A DNA stretch of 64,000 nt from Pterois miles (lineage: Eukaryota; Chordata; Actinopteri; Perciformes; Scorpaenidae): the NCBI GenBank assembly GCA_947000775.1, contig CAMQGK010000008.1, positions 3,096,001 to 3,160,000 on the forward strand, read 5' to 3'. Below the pieces are notes generated by a model. The model did not search any database and was not told the DNA's origin. It was given only the letters and a program-made list of their open reading frames with translations. The position numbers and the translations under genes are program-made. Below, piece after piece: positions 37,502-50,100 of this stretch; the first letter of the stretch is position 1; each line of letters starts with the position of its first letter.

Positions 37502-38980
37502 ATGAGAACGATGAGGCAAAAAGCAGATGGAGGATCCCCTTTTCTTGGACAGAAGACACCCAACGCAACCCAAGAGACATTATCAGAGATGAACATCGCC
37601 CCGATGGCTTTCTCTCTGAACCAGAGCAATGCAGTGTGTCTCCCCCTGGTCTCTGGCAGTCAGGGCCTTATATGGGTGCAATCAAGTGAGATCAACCTCC
37701 GGCTGGATGGTACGGCAGAGCTGGACAAGGCCTTCGATCAATTTCCATACCTGACAGAGAAACAGACGACTGCACTGGCGCAGCGCTGCTCTCTGCACCC
37801 AGACCAGGTGAAGGTGTGGTTCATGGTACAGAGGCTCCGCTATGGCATCAGCTGGGACTACAAAGACATCCCCAAGGTTCGGACGATCTTCATGCAAAGT
37901 CTGGAAAAGGAAAAACTGCAAAACGAAAAGCAGGAAGAGGTAGAAGAGGATAGAGGAGAGAAATGCAAACGAGAGGTAGAAGATGCTGGTTGGAAGGAGG
38001 CAGGAGGGGTTAGAGAGGTACAGAGGGCAAGTGAGGGAGAAAATGTGAGGACTAATGAGCGTCTGCTGGGAAAAAAGAAGCAAGAGCAACCAATGAAGAA
38101 AGAAAAGGACAAAGAAGTAGTAGAAGACAAAGGGAACACTCAGAAGAAGCGGAAAAGGATGATAGTGACAAGCAAGATAGGAAAGAAGAGAATGAAACTA
38201 GGGGAGGAGGGTGTTGTGGAGACAGCAGAAGAAAAAGAAGCAAGAAGTGATGATTCTGAGAAGGAGCGTGAAAAACCCGCTCAGTCGGAGACAACACTTT
38301 TTTCCCAAAATAAAAGGAAGGCAAAAGCAGACAAAAGATTCCAAGAGTGGCCTGACTACGAGAGCTTCATGGTGCCTGATGAGCTGCTGGACCCTCAGCT
38401 CATCCGCCTGTTTCAAACTCAGTTATTTGACGGGCCTCCTCTCACTGACAGCCAGACAGAAGTGCTGAAAAGAGTTGCCGCATCCACCTCAGATATACGT
38501 ATGACCTCTGTGAAAAGCAGCTTTGAGGGGGACACAGAAATGCAGATGCACGCAGAGTCAACCACTGATGTTGGCAAACTGAAGGAGCTCATGGACGTGA
38601 ACATTAATCTTGTTGCAGATGCTTCACCCACCGTGACTCAACAGCAGCGTGCGGAAGACATGCACACGCTTTCCCCTCAGGTCCGCTGGACGACAAAGAC
38701 GCAGACTCAGGTGGATATGATAAGGGCAGCTTTCTCACGCTCTCAGTATCCAGACAGGGAGGACTACGATCGACTGGCGATAGTGCTCAACGTTCCCCGT
38801 TTCAAGTTGGTCCAGTGGTTCAGCGACATGCGCTACTATGTCAAGACAAAAGGAAAGCCAGGCTGGATGAGTCAGGAGCAGCACAGCCGCGCGCTGGCTA
38901 ACATCAGGTACCAGCAGTGGCTGAACAAGATGGTGAAGATGTGGGCAGTAAGGGTGACAGAAAAGCACCCTGGAAGATGA
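37502..38980 (+). CDS. homez: Homeobox and leucine-zipper protein Homez
   Basis: A single coding exon of 492 codons follows a splice acceptor ending at 37483. I take the ATG at 37502; an ATG three codons later is also possible, and the open frame before 37484 is intronic. Homez is a nuclear protein with divergent homeodomains. Homeodomain 1 spans about residues 62-118 (QVKVWFMVQRLRYGISW). Homeodomain 2 spans about 396-450 (DREDYDRL ... KLVQWFSDMRYYVK). The N-terminal AVCLPLVSGSQGLIW matches the family's start. Between them lies a Lys/Glu-rich low-complexity linker (139-265). A stretch at about 293-330 (LLDPQLIRLFQTQLFDGPPL) resembles the first helices of another homeodomain but has no recognition helix. 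The third homeodomain and acidic tail of the human protein are not seen; the protein ends soon after homeodomain 2. Confidence 0.9.
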   Translation: MRTMRQKADGGSPFLGQKTPNATQETLSEMNIAPMAFSLNQSNAVCLPLVSGSQGLIWVQSSEINLRLDGTAELDKAFDQFPYLTEKQTTALAQRCSLHPDQVKVWFMVQRLRYGISWDYKDIPKVRTIFMQSLEKEKLQNEKQEEVEEDRGEKCKREVEDAGWKEAGGVREVQRASEGENVRTNERLLGKKKQEQPMKKEKDKEVVEDKGNTQKKRKRMIVTSKIGKKRMKLGEEGVVETAEEKEARSDDSEKEREKPAQSETTLFSQNKRKAKADKRFQEWPDYESFMVPDELLDPQLIRLFQTQLFDGPPLTDSQTEVLKRVAASTSDIRMTSVKSSFEGDTEMQMHAESTTDVGKLKELMDVNINLVADASPTVTQQQRAEDMHTLSPQVRWTTKTQTQVDMIRAAFSRSQYPDREDYDRLAIVLNVPRFKLVQWFSDMRYYVKTKGKPGWMSQEQHSRALANIRYQQWLNKMVKMWAVRVTEKHPGR

Positions 38981-39292
38981 AGCTTGACTCTGGTGAGGAG
39001 GAAAATGTGCTGCCGCCTCCCGAGTAGAAATGGTACCTCAGTCTCTGTACATTATATCTCTCTGAGGGGAATCCAAAGTAGTGGCCTTGTCATTTTTGTG
39101 TTGGACATTTTGAACTTACTAGACAAATGTTTGATAAAAGGTTTCCAAATTAAGACACATTCTTTTGAATTGACCTCTTCTTACATGTGGAATGGACTAC
39201 TTATACAATTATTGTGATTACTTTTGTTAATACAAATGAACAGTCTTAACAGAAGATGCTCATTTTCATGCAATTTGATGAATGCCTTTGTT

Positions 39293-39455
39293 TTTATTGT
39301 CATTCAAGTAAAAACATTTTCATTGTTCCAACATGACGCTTGTGGTTATTTAAAACATTCATAAGCTGACAAAATGACTTTTTTAAATTTGTTATCACCT
39401 GTAATCTCAGAGCAGATAGAAGCAACATAATCTACTGCAAATTAACAAAAATAAA
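39293..39455. terminator. Crossing poly(A) signals of homez (+) and cideb (-)
   Basis: AATAAA on + at 39450-39455 lies beyond the homez stop, and TTTATT (AATAAA on -) at 39293-39298 lies beyond the cideb stop. If both are used, the two transcripts overlap tail to tail by roughly 200 bases. Use of these signals is inferred. Confidence 0.35.
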
Positions 39456-39844
39456 GTAAAATTTTGGAATATTATGTCGTAATATATTGCACAAGAAAAA
39501 ACAATAGAAAGACTACATTAATACAATATGATATTTCTTCTCATGTTATCCTGCTACATCACTGAGCTTCCTCTGTTACATTCTGTTCATAACCTGGAGT
39601 ATAACATGTTTAATGGTAGATGAATATGATACAGTAACCCTGCATAAAATCAGCACTGTTTTACAGATACTACCTTAACAGATGGTCATGCCTCTTTAAG
39701 AGGTAAACAGCAGATCAGGTATATAATGCAATGGTTACCAAATGAGATGCTCAATAATTGGAATATATTCAAAAGATCTCAGACAGGCCTACCAGTCCTC
39801 ATTAAGTCAACAATGATATTCAGATAGTTACTCTCTTGGCTCCA

Positions 39845-42842
39845 TCAGTTCCAGCTGGCTGTGTACTCCGTCCTCTGTGGCTGCCAGAGCTCAGCGCCTT
39901 CGATAATGCGGCGGATCATGGAGGCGGAGGTGATGAGCAGGTGTCCAGCGGCGTGCAGGAGGGTGGAGGCTACACGCAGGGCTTCCCTGAAGAACAAACA
40001 AGATAAAAGTGTCATCAGTAGTTTGCTGCAGGTACTGTGCACTAAATGTGAACCTTGAAAAAGTGTGTTGCCTTCTTATCATATCATCCAAAGGAGAGAA
40101 TTTACATTAGATTAACAAATAAAGGGCACAAAAAATAGAAAGTACATTAAGTCAAGTTGTCCTACTGCTATTTGAAACTTCTGCTCTACATTTAAGAGGG
40201 AAATTATGTGCTATTTACACTACATTTATTTGACAGCTGTAGTTACTGTTCAGATTAAGAGTTTACAAATACAGTGCGTTTGTGGTGGACATTTGCTGTA
40301 AAAATCAAACTTGAAGGGCCACTGAAGCAGGCAAAAGAGTCCATGTCCATGCATGTGTGTGTTTCTGCTGATTTATTTTGCCCAAAAAAAAAGGGAAAAA
40401 AAAAAAACAAAGCAAAACACGGACGTCGCTGCCTCTTGTTCTGGTAAAAAAAAAAAAAACATAAACCCACCCAGGTGCATGCTGGTCCTATACCTGCGTA
40501 TCTACCTATATAACCACAGTTTTACCCAATTCATAAACAAAGGAAAACAAACGTAAACAAAAAAAAAAGAAATATAGGCTTAAACAAGAGAATTATTAAA
40601 CTGAACAAATAACTAGCAAAAGAAAACACTGTCCAAAATTGAATCTAAATAAACATCTAGAATAATCAATCAAACAATACTAATTACTAGTAAAACAACA
40701 ACTAAATACTAACAACAGCACTGTTAGATTAAACCAGTGGTTCCCAAACCTTTTGTCGTGGACGTGTTATTAAAAAAAGCCGTGTGAGGCTCTTTGTCAC
40801 AGCTCATATTTCCACAAAATTCTCCTTATTTAATTTAGATAAGTGTTTAAGGCCAGAAGAAGGACAACAATCAAATATTTCACACACACAAAACAGCTTA
40901 GAGACAAATTAATCATCTTACAACCCCCAAAATTTATCTCGATGGGGCCTCACCCTTAGATGTGATGCATCAGTATTAACAAGCTAATCATGTAACACTG
41001 GGCTTTTTTTTTTTCTGCAGAACATCAATGTTCAATCAATGTTTTTTTACTGACTCACCTCTTCACCTTGGCTTACCTGAGGACTTTCTTGGGCCCCAGA
41101 CACTCAAAGTTAGCACTCACAGAGTACAGGCCTTGAAATGTGGCCTTCACATTCAGGGAGCCAAAGACATCCTTCGGGCTCATCCTGTAAAGGTCAAAGG
41201 TGACACGAGCTATGTCTCTCCCCGTCCGAGGCTTGTTGTGGTCTTGAGATTTGGACACGACTGCACCCTGGGGGATCAGAGATCACACGGTGTATTATGC
41301 AAAGACCAAAGGCTAGTATAAGTAAAACTTAAAGCGCTATATAATAAATTTGACCTGTTTGGTCAAACGTACAGGCTGTGGTCTCCATGTCTGTCCAGGC
41401 TCCAGGGCCATGAGCATGGTGTTGTCAGGCAGGGTCATGAGGAACTCATCGGAGTCTATCTCTGTACCGTCATCCTCACAGGCCAGAGACAGAGACACTG
41501 CAGACAGGGACAGCAGCAACGCCTGGCATACCTACAACACAGATTCAAGTTGATCTGGATAAGTGTGCACTGGAGAAAATGAAACCTTCAATGTCCTAAA
41601 TAGTATTCTTCCTAACAACAAATTAGCTGGAATCCATAATCCCAATCCCAATCCCAATCCCAATCCAAAAATTCACAGAAAATATTTCAGACACAAGTGT
41701 TTGATCAGCCTCTTAGAAACCACAACAGTATAGCAACTTTAAACTGACCAGCAGTTACACATATATTTAATATACATTTGATTTGCCTTAATTGACTCAT
41801 GACTACATTTTATCACATACAGTATTTGACCTCATCAAGGCTCTGACAGTTTAGACAAGATAACCATTATGTTGAAACACTGATTACTGACATTTTATTT
41901 CTTAAGAAACTGCTTTTTCCATCTTAACGAATTTTATATATTTTATGTACAATTATTTTCTTATTTTCACCCTTATACAGTATATATACTGTGTATTTTA
42001 TTTCATTACATTTATCAAATTTTTAGTACTTCCTTTTATCATTAATTTTTCTTTTACATTTTTTTCCTCCTCATTTTTATTTTATTACATTAAATTATTT
42101 TATGTTATTTTTAATAATTTTTCCAAAACAAAAAGACAACAACAAATAATGACTGTAATAACATGATTATTGAAATTAGTTTACAAAAGAAAAAAAGACA
42201 AGGAAAAGAAGAAAGACAGAATAAAATGAATAAATACATATAAATCAATTTTAAAAAATTACATGGCACAATATACAACATTATTTATTTTATTACATAT
42301 GCAAGCAGCTTATCTTATTTCTTTCCATTATTCATCTTCTACAGTCCTGCTCACCCTCTCTTTGAGCTCCTCCAGGGTCCCAGCTGTGATGCCCTTCCTG
42401 GTCTCCCTGCGGTGGCAACACACTTTGAAGGGACGCTGTGGGGGAGACCACACACGCTTGGTCACAGATCTGAGGACAGACCACACAGAAAGGTAATTAG
42501 GTTATTTAACGTGTTGGATCCTCTGAAATTTTCACAGCAAACATCTGACTCGTCTTCTATTCAAGTCACAAATCACAAATTTGCCTCACATATGTACAGC
42601 ATATGTCACCCTCTGTCTTTTGACCCTTGTTTTGGATAAGGAAAAACTCCCTCAGACAAAACTATCCTCTGTAAAAAAAAAAAAAAATAGGCCCTTCCCA
42701 TTATAACAAGCCAGCACTTGAAAATGTCACAATATTGTTTGGATTGTTGATCAAGCGAAGGGTTCATGAAGCAAATCAATACAATACCAACAGGCCCAAA
42801 CTAATTTGCCACTTACTTGATAAATGAAGATGTTGTATCCAT
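39845..42842 (-). CDS. cideb: CIDE-B lipid-droplet/apoptosis factor
   Basis: Five exons on -, 42842-42817, 42469-42355, 41531-41355, 41267-41077 and 39986-39845, join in phase to 216 residues (human CIDEB 219). Family members act at lipid droplets and in VLDL lipidation in liver, and carry an N-terminal CIDE-N (CAD) domain and a C-terminal CIDE-C domain. CIDE-N is seen as RPFKVCCHRRETRKGI through LACEDDGTEIDSDEFLMTL and LEPGQTWRP (about residues 20-100). CIDE-C is seen as DIARVTFDLYRMSPKDVFGS, NVKATFQGLYSVS and GPKKVLREALR. The end IEGAELWQPQ matches CIDEB better than CIDEA or CIDEC. Its place near gmpr2 and tinf2 agrees. The first exon is short (26 bases), so the start is the least certain part. 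Confidence 0.93.
40185..40262. repeat. Fragment of the CAGTGGTGG MITE family
   Basis: Gaaattatgtgctatttacac then tacatttatttgacagctgt matches the interior of the element at 3089-3634. Both ends are missing. Confidence 0.5.
41634..41666. repeat. CCCAAT hexanucleotide tandem repeat in cideb intron 3
   Basis: Five CCCAAT units in tandem. It is not the vertebrate telomere repeat (CCCTAA). Confidence 0.85.
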
Positions 42843-43229
42843 GCTTGTCGGTCTCTGATTGTCTCTTCTCACAGCCTAATTTAGTCGTGAGGTGTTTTGA
42901 TGTGTCAAACTGTGATAATGTCAGTTACAGCTTGTGTGTTTGACCCAGCAGGGGGACTTTGCCCCGAACCTGGTGATAACTCATACTGAAAAGCACAGGG
43001 CAACGTTCATCTAGCCTGTGGGTGGATGTGAGAGACATCCTGTCTTTATCTGACAAGAGTTATTACCTGTGTAGGGCGTCTGATACTGGATATTTGAGGT
43101 CAATGCCAATATTAATATTTGAGAGTTTAATGAGAGTTTTAATGCCTCCTTTTCTTTTCTTTCTTTAACATACTCAGTATTTCAGAGTGAAGATCACAAA
43201 AAACTAGAAAAATTGAGGAAACCATGTCA

Positions 43230-43670
43230 TTCTGCTTGTCGCAAAGGATTCAAAATAACGCTATAAATTTATGCTAAATTTTGTGAGGAAAAACTGTCAT
43301 GGCCATTTTTAAAGGGGTCCCTTGACCTGTGACCTCAAGATATGTGAATGAAGACACTGACTCACTGACGGCTGTTGATCTTGAGCCTGCCTTGTTATGA
43401 TTTGAGCAGAGTTTTTTATGCTAAATGCAGTACCTTTCAGGGTTTCTGGACAATATTTGTAATGACAAATAGATTAGTGTTGTTGATTTCCAATAATACA
43501 GTACATTTGCAAAGCAAGCATACATATTTGCCCAGTGTCATGTTGGTAAGAGTATTAAATCCCTTTAAGATACATGTTCAACAGACAAAAAATGTGCAAT
43601 TAATATGCGATTAGTCATGGATGTATATGCGATTAATCACGATTAAATGTTTTAATCAGTTGACAGTTTT
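43230..43670 (-). repeat. Repeat family R1, copy upstream of tinf2
   Basis: It contains aaaggggtcccttgacctgt, gacctcaagatatgtgaatg and taatcacgattaaatg, which are reverse complements of words in 46540-47150. It is therefore an inverted copy of the same family, lying between cideb and tinf2. Bases 42843-43230 and 43670-43990 hold no gene. Confidence 0.55.
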
Positions 43671-43989
43671 AATGTTTTCCCCGTGCACTTACCACAGCTT
43701 CTTGTTACATACCATCTGACATGTATAGTATGTAATACATTATGCAATTTTTTCCCACTGTGGGGATTTACACTAATATTAGTATGAGCCATGGTTGGTT
43801 TGTTTCTTAAATTTTCTTGTTTTTCAACCTTTTCATTGGTACATAATTTGTTTCCATGAGATCCTTAAAATGTTCTGACATTCCTCACACCATTCAGCCT
43901 TAAAAGTTGTTGTTTTTATGTTATTTTTAATGATTACAACACATTTAACCAGTAAAATCATTGAAATAATAGACAACAGATAGAGTAGC

Positions 43990-44470
43990 GGCTGTCGGAT
44001 GTGCAGTCGCATCATATCCTGTTACTATCATTGAGTGCGCTTGTTTTGTAAACTTGTGTGCGCGCGTGGGCGGAGTTTCTCGTTCGTGCCGATGTCGTTT
44101 AATCGAAATGCGCAAAGCCTCGCCCACGCGGCACGCCCGAGTGACGACAGGAGAAGCTCGACTGTGTAGCAGCGAACGCGGGAGGTTGAGAAGCAGACTT
44201 TTTGATAGACGTGTTGCTAGCTTTGTGTCGAGCAGGTAAACAACAACAGTGCTAGGGTGTAACGATAAACAAAATACAGCACAGAGTAAATATTATCTCA
44301 GCCGCGTTTCCTTAACAACTTTACCCTGGTAAACTGTTATTTCCGCCTCAGCTTTGAAGCTTACTCGAGGAGCATAATGCGCCAAAGTTGCTAAGCTAGC
44401 GATAAATTAGGTTGAATTTACGATTAGCGTTAACCTCCACAAATTCACGTGCTTATTCAGTTGTAACGTT
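43990..44470 (+). promoter_or_regulatory. tinf2: CpG-rich promoter and 5' UTR of tinf2
   Basis: Bases 44050-44180 are CpG-rich with GC-box-like words (gtgggcggag; cgcccacgcgg) in otherwise AT-rich surroundings. A probable non-coding exon ends at 44235 (gagcag, then donor gtaaac). An acceptor-like ttattcag ends just before about 44461, ten bases ahead of the ATG. Both splice sites are inferred. Confidence 0.45.
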
Positions 44471-47099
44471 ATGGCTAAAGTTACAAGAAATGCTAAGGAG
44501 AATGGTAAGTGTTAATAACTTGTTGTCAACATTGCAATGAGCAAAGGTAACGTTGAATAAGTTAACGTACTATTTTAGGCTTTGACAGTCAGTGGAGTAG
44601 ATGTGATCTTTGGCAACAAAGCTTTGACAGCTGATGGGAGACTCCAGCATTAGCATCGCTGATTTGGGCTGTGGCCAACAGTAAACGTTAAAATGGTACA
44701 TGGAGACATGTGAAGCTGAATTTTCCAACCCTCTGTCAGATTAGTTGCCATGAATGTGCCACTGTTGTCTCACTTCTTTTGCGCCATGCTTTGTCTCTTT
44801 GTCTGCACAGATGTCAGCCTTCCTTTTGCCGCACTCCAGCTCCTGGCCCCGCCTGTGCGTCTGGTCTCTGCAGCCCTCTGGAAAGTAATGAAGCAGAGGG
44901 ATGTGATGCAGTATGGGGTCGTGGAGGAATTTGTGACATCAGCATGTGAGACTGTCCCCGGGCTGCTCACCGTGAGACACCAGGGCAAGCTGGCTCTGGG
45001 GCTGAGAGGACGGGTGAGACTTTGATCTGTGACTCCTGTGATACCAGCCTCCTTTATTTTCTTTTGCCATCTTTCTTATCCTACATGCATTATTGCCTTC
45101 TACAGTATTTTTCAGTATTACAGCCCTGACTTAAAGCTGCAGTAGGGAAAAAGTTTTTGGCATCATTGGGCAAAAAGTCCCTTATATCCTCTCAGCATAT
45201 TGCAATTCAATTGTTCTGAGAGATATCTAGACTAGCGCACCTCCTCATGGCTCTTTTTCAGACTAATAAATCTAGCCAATAAAGGGAGACTCTGGCCAAG
45301 TCATTTCAGAGAGAGTGTTACTATTGGCTGCGTTCTGGCCAGTGGGCGGTGCTTGGTATTTCCTCAACAGACCTTAACATGGCTGCAGGGTCACAGACTT
45401 TCTCATTTTACAGCAAAACAGTACACAAGATGTTTCTGAAAACATCTGAGGAGAGATTTGATCAGCGCTGCCTAGTTTGACCGTTTGGACGGAGTTTGCA
45501 AGTGACTGAACTGCTCAGAGATGGCAGACTCCAGCCTGGCGGCGAATGATTGTTTTCCTCCAGTCTATGAAATTTTGGGAGCACCGGCAGACACAGAGGC
45601 ACATGATATTTTTCAGATTACTTGTTTCATGCACAGTTGTCAGGATATAGTGATTGCTTTATAAAAATAACTTTTTAAAATCATGTTTACTCCATTTCTA
45701 CACACTGCAGCTTCAAAGACACAGTTCATCAACTTTATTACCCTTCTTTTCAGTTCATCTTGGAGCTGTGCTGTATACAGCCGGATGAAACGGTGATTAT
45801 GTCACACCTGCAAAGGTTCTGTGCTCCTGCTGCTATGTCAGCCTCCTCTGGTCCCACTGCGGTAAATTAAAATTTGATGTTCACATTTTCATGACAAATT
45901 ACATTATCATTTTGTAAAATCAGCTTCTCCCAGTCTGTTTGTAAAGTAGCAAATAGAATATATAATAGATAACTAATAACATAAAGGTATCTTGATGATA
46001 TTATAATAATAAAACAATGACAACACAATGTAGATGTATGACATTTGATATGCTATGTATGGAAAAAGTGTAATTTTTACTATGTTGTCTCCCTAGAAGA
46101 GGGATGTAAAAATCGTGAGAACAGTCGAAAGTTTCCGTTCATTGGTTCACACTCTGCTAAAAGACCCAACACAGAGAGAACAGTTCTTCAAGGTGAGTCC
46201 CTCAACTAGTGTTTATTTGTAACCACACAGCAGCAGCCAGCAATTTTATACTGTGATCATCTCTCAGTTGATGTACGGAGGATTGTAATGGCCAAGAATG
46301 CTTATTCTCTCCTCTGTCAGGAGGAGTTTCCTGTGGATTACGGTCCAAAGTTTGAACAGGAACTGGAGAAGCTGCTGTGGGAGTTTTTGATCCGACTGGA
46401 CCAGTTGCTCCCAGTTCCCAACCTAGCTCAGGTAGTGGGTGCTTTTGAGAACAGCTTCTCTTGTTTTGTTGCACATTACATCTAATTTATTGTTTGTTTA
46501 ATTACTTTTTTATAGTGTACAGTTTCTGGACTTCTGTAAAAAGTAGGGCAGTCACATGATTAAAATATTTAATCGTGATTTAGTACTTTTATCAACATGG
46601 AAGTGGGCAAATATGCAACTTTATGCAAATGCCTGTGTATATTTATTATTGGAAATCAATTCACAACACAAAATAATGACAAATGTTGTCCAGAAACCCT
46701 CAAAGGTACTTCCTTTAGCATAAAAAATATGCTGAAATCATATCATGGCAAACTCAAGCCCACAGCTGTCAGTATGTCAGTGTGCGGACTTCACTATGAC
46801 TTGCCCCAAACTGCATGTGATCTAAAAGAGCCTCAGCTTTACAGTGAAACCCAATTTAAGACAGTTTAGGGACCCCAGTATGCAGCAATATTCAAATACA
46901 CCATTTTAGAATAGGCGAAAATAACACATTTATACTGCATGCAAATGAATGAATGAATTTTGTCCGAAACTGCATGTGATTATCATAAAGTGGTCATGTC
47001 TGTAACGGGGAGACTTGTGGGTACCCATAGAACCCATCTACATTCACATATCTTGAGGTCAGAGGTCAAGGGACCCCTTTGAAAATGGCTATGACAATT

Positions 47100-47130
<31 letters not shown>

Positions 47131-50100
47131 AACTCACCAAAATTTAGCCTATGTTTAGAGCGTTATTTAAACTACTTCGCGACAAGCTAGCATGACATGT
47201 TTGGTACCGATGAGTTCCTTAGGTGTTCCAGTTCATATGATACCAGTATCTTCACTCTAGTTTTCAAACTGAGCAGCCGCTACTAATTAAATCATCATCT
47301 AAAATGCCTGCTGACAAAACGGGATTCAACATGAATATAATTTTGTTAACATGATACTGTTAATATGATATTGTCTCCAGACTGTGTCGTGGCTCAGTGA
47401 TGCCCCCCCTGTCCTGGAGGAGTGTGCACATGCAGCCACCCAACCCCAGCTCCTAAAGATACTGCTTCAACATCAAACCTGTCTGGGTCATCTGGAGACT
47501 GCAGGTGCAACTAGATAACTTTTTAGCTTAGCTTAGTTTCTTAGCTAGCATGACTGTAATAGTAAGACCTTTAATGAATCTCATTATCCACATGTTGTTT
47601 TGTCTTTTTTTTTTTTTTTTTTTTTACAGCATCCCTCCCTCCAAACATGGGAGACTCCATCCTGGCTTCACTTTCTCTGCCACCTTCTGGAAGAATACCT
47701 TCAAATCAACCAACAGCAGCCAAACAGTCTGCTGCGGACCTGTCCAATGGCTCACAGACAAGAGACAAAACAGCATTTATCACACCTGTTATCGGACTAA
47801 TATCTAACCAAGACGTACCAGTTATGATAAGGACACTGAGAGGCGACAACGAGCCGGCCGGTTCTGAAGATGCAACAAACAAGGACTTGAAATTAACTGT
47901 GGTGAAACGGAGACAAGAAAACAAAGACAATGGCGCAAAAGAGGGTGAAGAACGAGCGGAGGAGAGGAACGCCTCAGAAAGAATCAGTGGAGTGAAACGC
48001 AAACAACCTGCCAGTGAGTCCCAAGAGGAGGAGGAAGAAGTGATAGGCATGACCAGATCTGGGAAAAAGAGGATAAGCAGGAGTTTGAGAAGTGGAGCGA
48101 GCAAGCTCAGGAAGGATAGAGGCATCCAGAGGACAGATGAGAGAGAAGGAGACAGAGCTGTCAGAGATGAGGAGAGTAATGGAGCAGCCCTGGAGTCCTG
48201 TATGTCCCAGCTAGGTGTCAAAACCCTGCACCTGCCTGAAGATCCGTCCCTCTGCTCCATTTATGTTTCTTGCCTGAGAAGCCAACCCAGAGTTTTTATT
48301 GAAAAACTTTCAGCACCTCCTGTCACCACTAACAGGACTGGTAGAAGAGGGAAATCCTCATATATGAAATGGCAGAGTCAGAGGAGGAAGTCACCAGTCA
48401 AAGCTCCAACACATAAAAGCAGCCAACCTCAAAAGCCTGACTCAGATTGTCCTGCTGGCCTGGACGATAAAGAGTAAGAGACATGGGAACACAGTGCATG
48501 CAATGCACATGTCAAGTTTGTATTGCAATAATTCATCTTAAAAATGTGTCTTGGGTTTTGCTAACCAGCTTTTTATTTGCCTATTTGCTCTGTTGTTTAA
48601 ACCATATGAATTCAATAAAACCTATGTTTAATTTGTTTTTTTCTGTCTCAGTCGAGTATTTTTAGTGATTTAAATATGTATATACTTATTCTATATTGAT
48701 GTTTTAGAGTTTCAGGATCTATAAGAAGTTTTAATGTTTCCTGTTTGTGTTTAGACTTAAATTATAAATGCTACTAGACAAGCAGCTGAAACATTAACCT
48801 GTCTTTCTCCATTCACCAACATAAACTTAATTGATTAAAAATATGATCTCACTCTGGTTTAATTATGTTGTTTCACTTGACAGAAATCATCCTGTTTTAC
48901 CAGATATAAGCAGCTCTACCTCTCAGCAACGGAACAACACAGGTGATTCAACAAACCATGTAACTTGAACACAGAATAATTAAAAAGAGAAAATGTTAAC
49001 AATGAAAAATGACCTGCGCATGTTTCAGTGTACCGGTAATTGTGTTTCCTTTTGTGTTTAGAGACGTTAACCCTCCCGCGAGACACTGATGACTACGTAG
49101 CTGATTCTGAGGACGAGGCAACGAAGAACTTGAAAGGCAGGGTATGTACCCTTCAAACATGATGAGGTTTCCATGGGCAGAGAAAATCCTTTTCTAACCT
49201 TTTTTCCACTCCACCCCTCTTTACTGATCCATTTTTGTCTACTTCAGGGGGGCAGAGGGTCTTTAGTGGGAGATAGCGGGTCAGCAGTAGATGTCACGTA
49301 AAAGTGGTGAACATCATCTGACAGCTGGGAACCTGAAGATTAATATGAGATGCACCTCATCACAGTGTGTCAAGTTGTTGTAGTCATAAATAAGAAATAA
49401 TTAATTTAAATAAATTGTGAAAGTGTATAAGGGTTTAGAACATCAAGTATATGATGTCCATCCCTATGCTCTGTTATGTCTCAGAAGTTGGAGCAATTTT
49501 TGGGTTGATACCGTTTGTTACACAGACTGGGTGCTAAATTTAGCCATTTTTTTTTACCACTCAAGAACTGACAAAAATGAACAATAATCCTCCAAAATAC
49601 CACATTAAGACACCAAGACGTTGAGGAACACCATAGAATAAGCCATGCTGAGATTTGGCATCAAAAACGTTTGGAAATTTCTGCAAGATTTGCATTTTTC
49701 AGCGAATAGATGGCAAGCATTTCTGTTGTGTAAACTGCTCAGAAACCCCCTTATTTTAAGTCTAGCTAGGAAACCATCCATCATCTGAATGCTCTAGATC
49801 TCTAGTTTATGGCTGTAAAGTTTTGTGAGGCTGTGATTATCCTAGAGGTCACCGCAGGTCATTTTATACAGTGACACAAAGTTTCAAACAATAGGTCTCA
49901 CTATATGAAATGGCTACAATGGGGACTAACATCATCATACACAAATACAATTGGGCTCGATGGATCCACAAACATCTCAGCTTTGCAGTGATACCCAATT
50001 TATGTAATTCCAAGACTGTTCAGGGATCCGTGTATCCAGAAATATTCAAATACACCATTTTGGAAGAGGTAAAAATACATTTATACTGCATGCACAAAAA

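Noticed and set aside
37682..38324. Several - strand Ser/Leu/Phe-rich frames
   Set aside because: Antisense of the Lys/Glu-rich homez linker; such runs give long open antisense frames.
41634..41666. Telomere-like hexamer tract near the telomere gene tinf2
   Set aside because: The unit is CCCAAT, not CCCTAA, and it lies in a cideb intron with only five units.
44750..44810. Alternative tinf2 start at 44750 reading into exon 2
   Set aside because: It reads through the acceptor ctgcacag; the short exon at 44471 joins in phase and gives a better start, though an alternative transcript cannot be excluded.
47706..48260. 184-codon - strand frame
   Set aside because: Shadow of tinf2 exon 7, whose + frame matches TIN2 and splices in phase.
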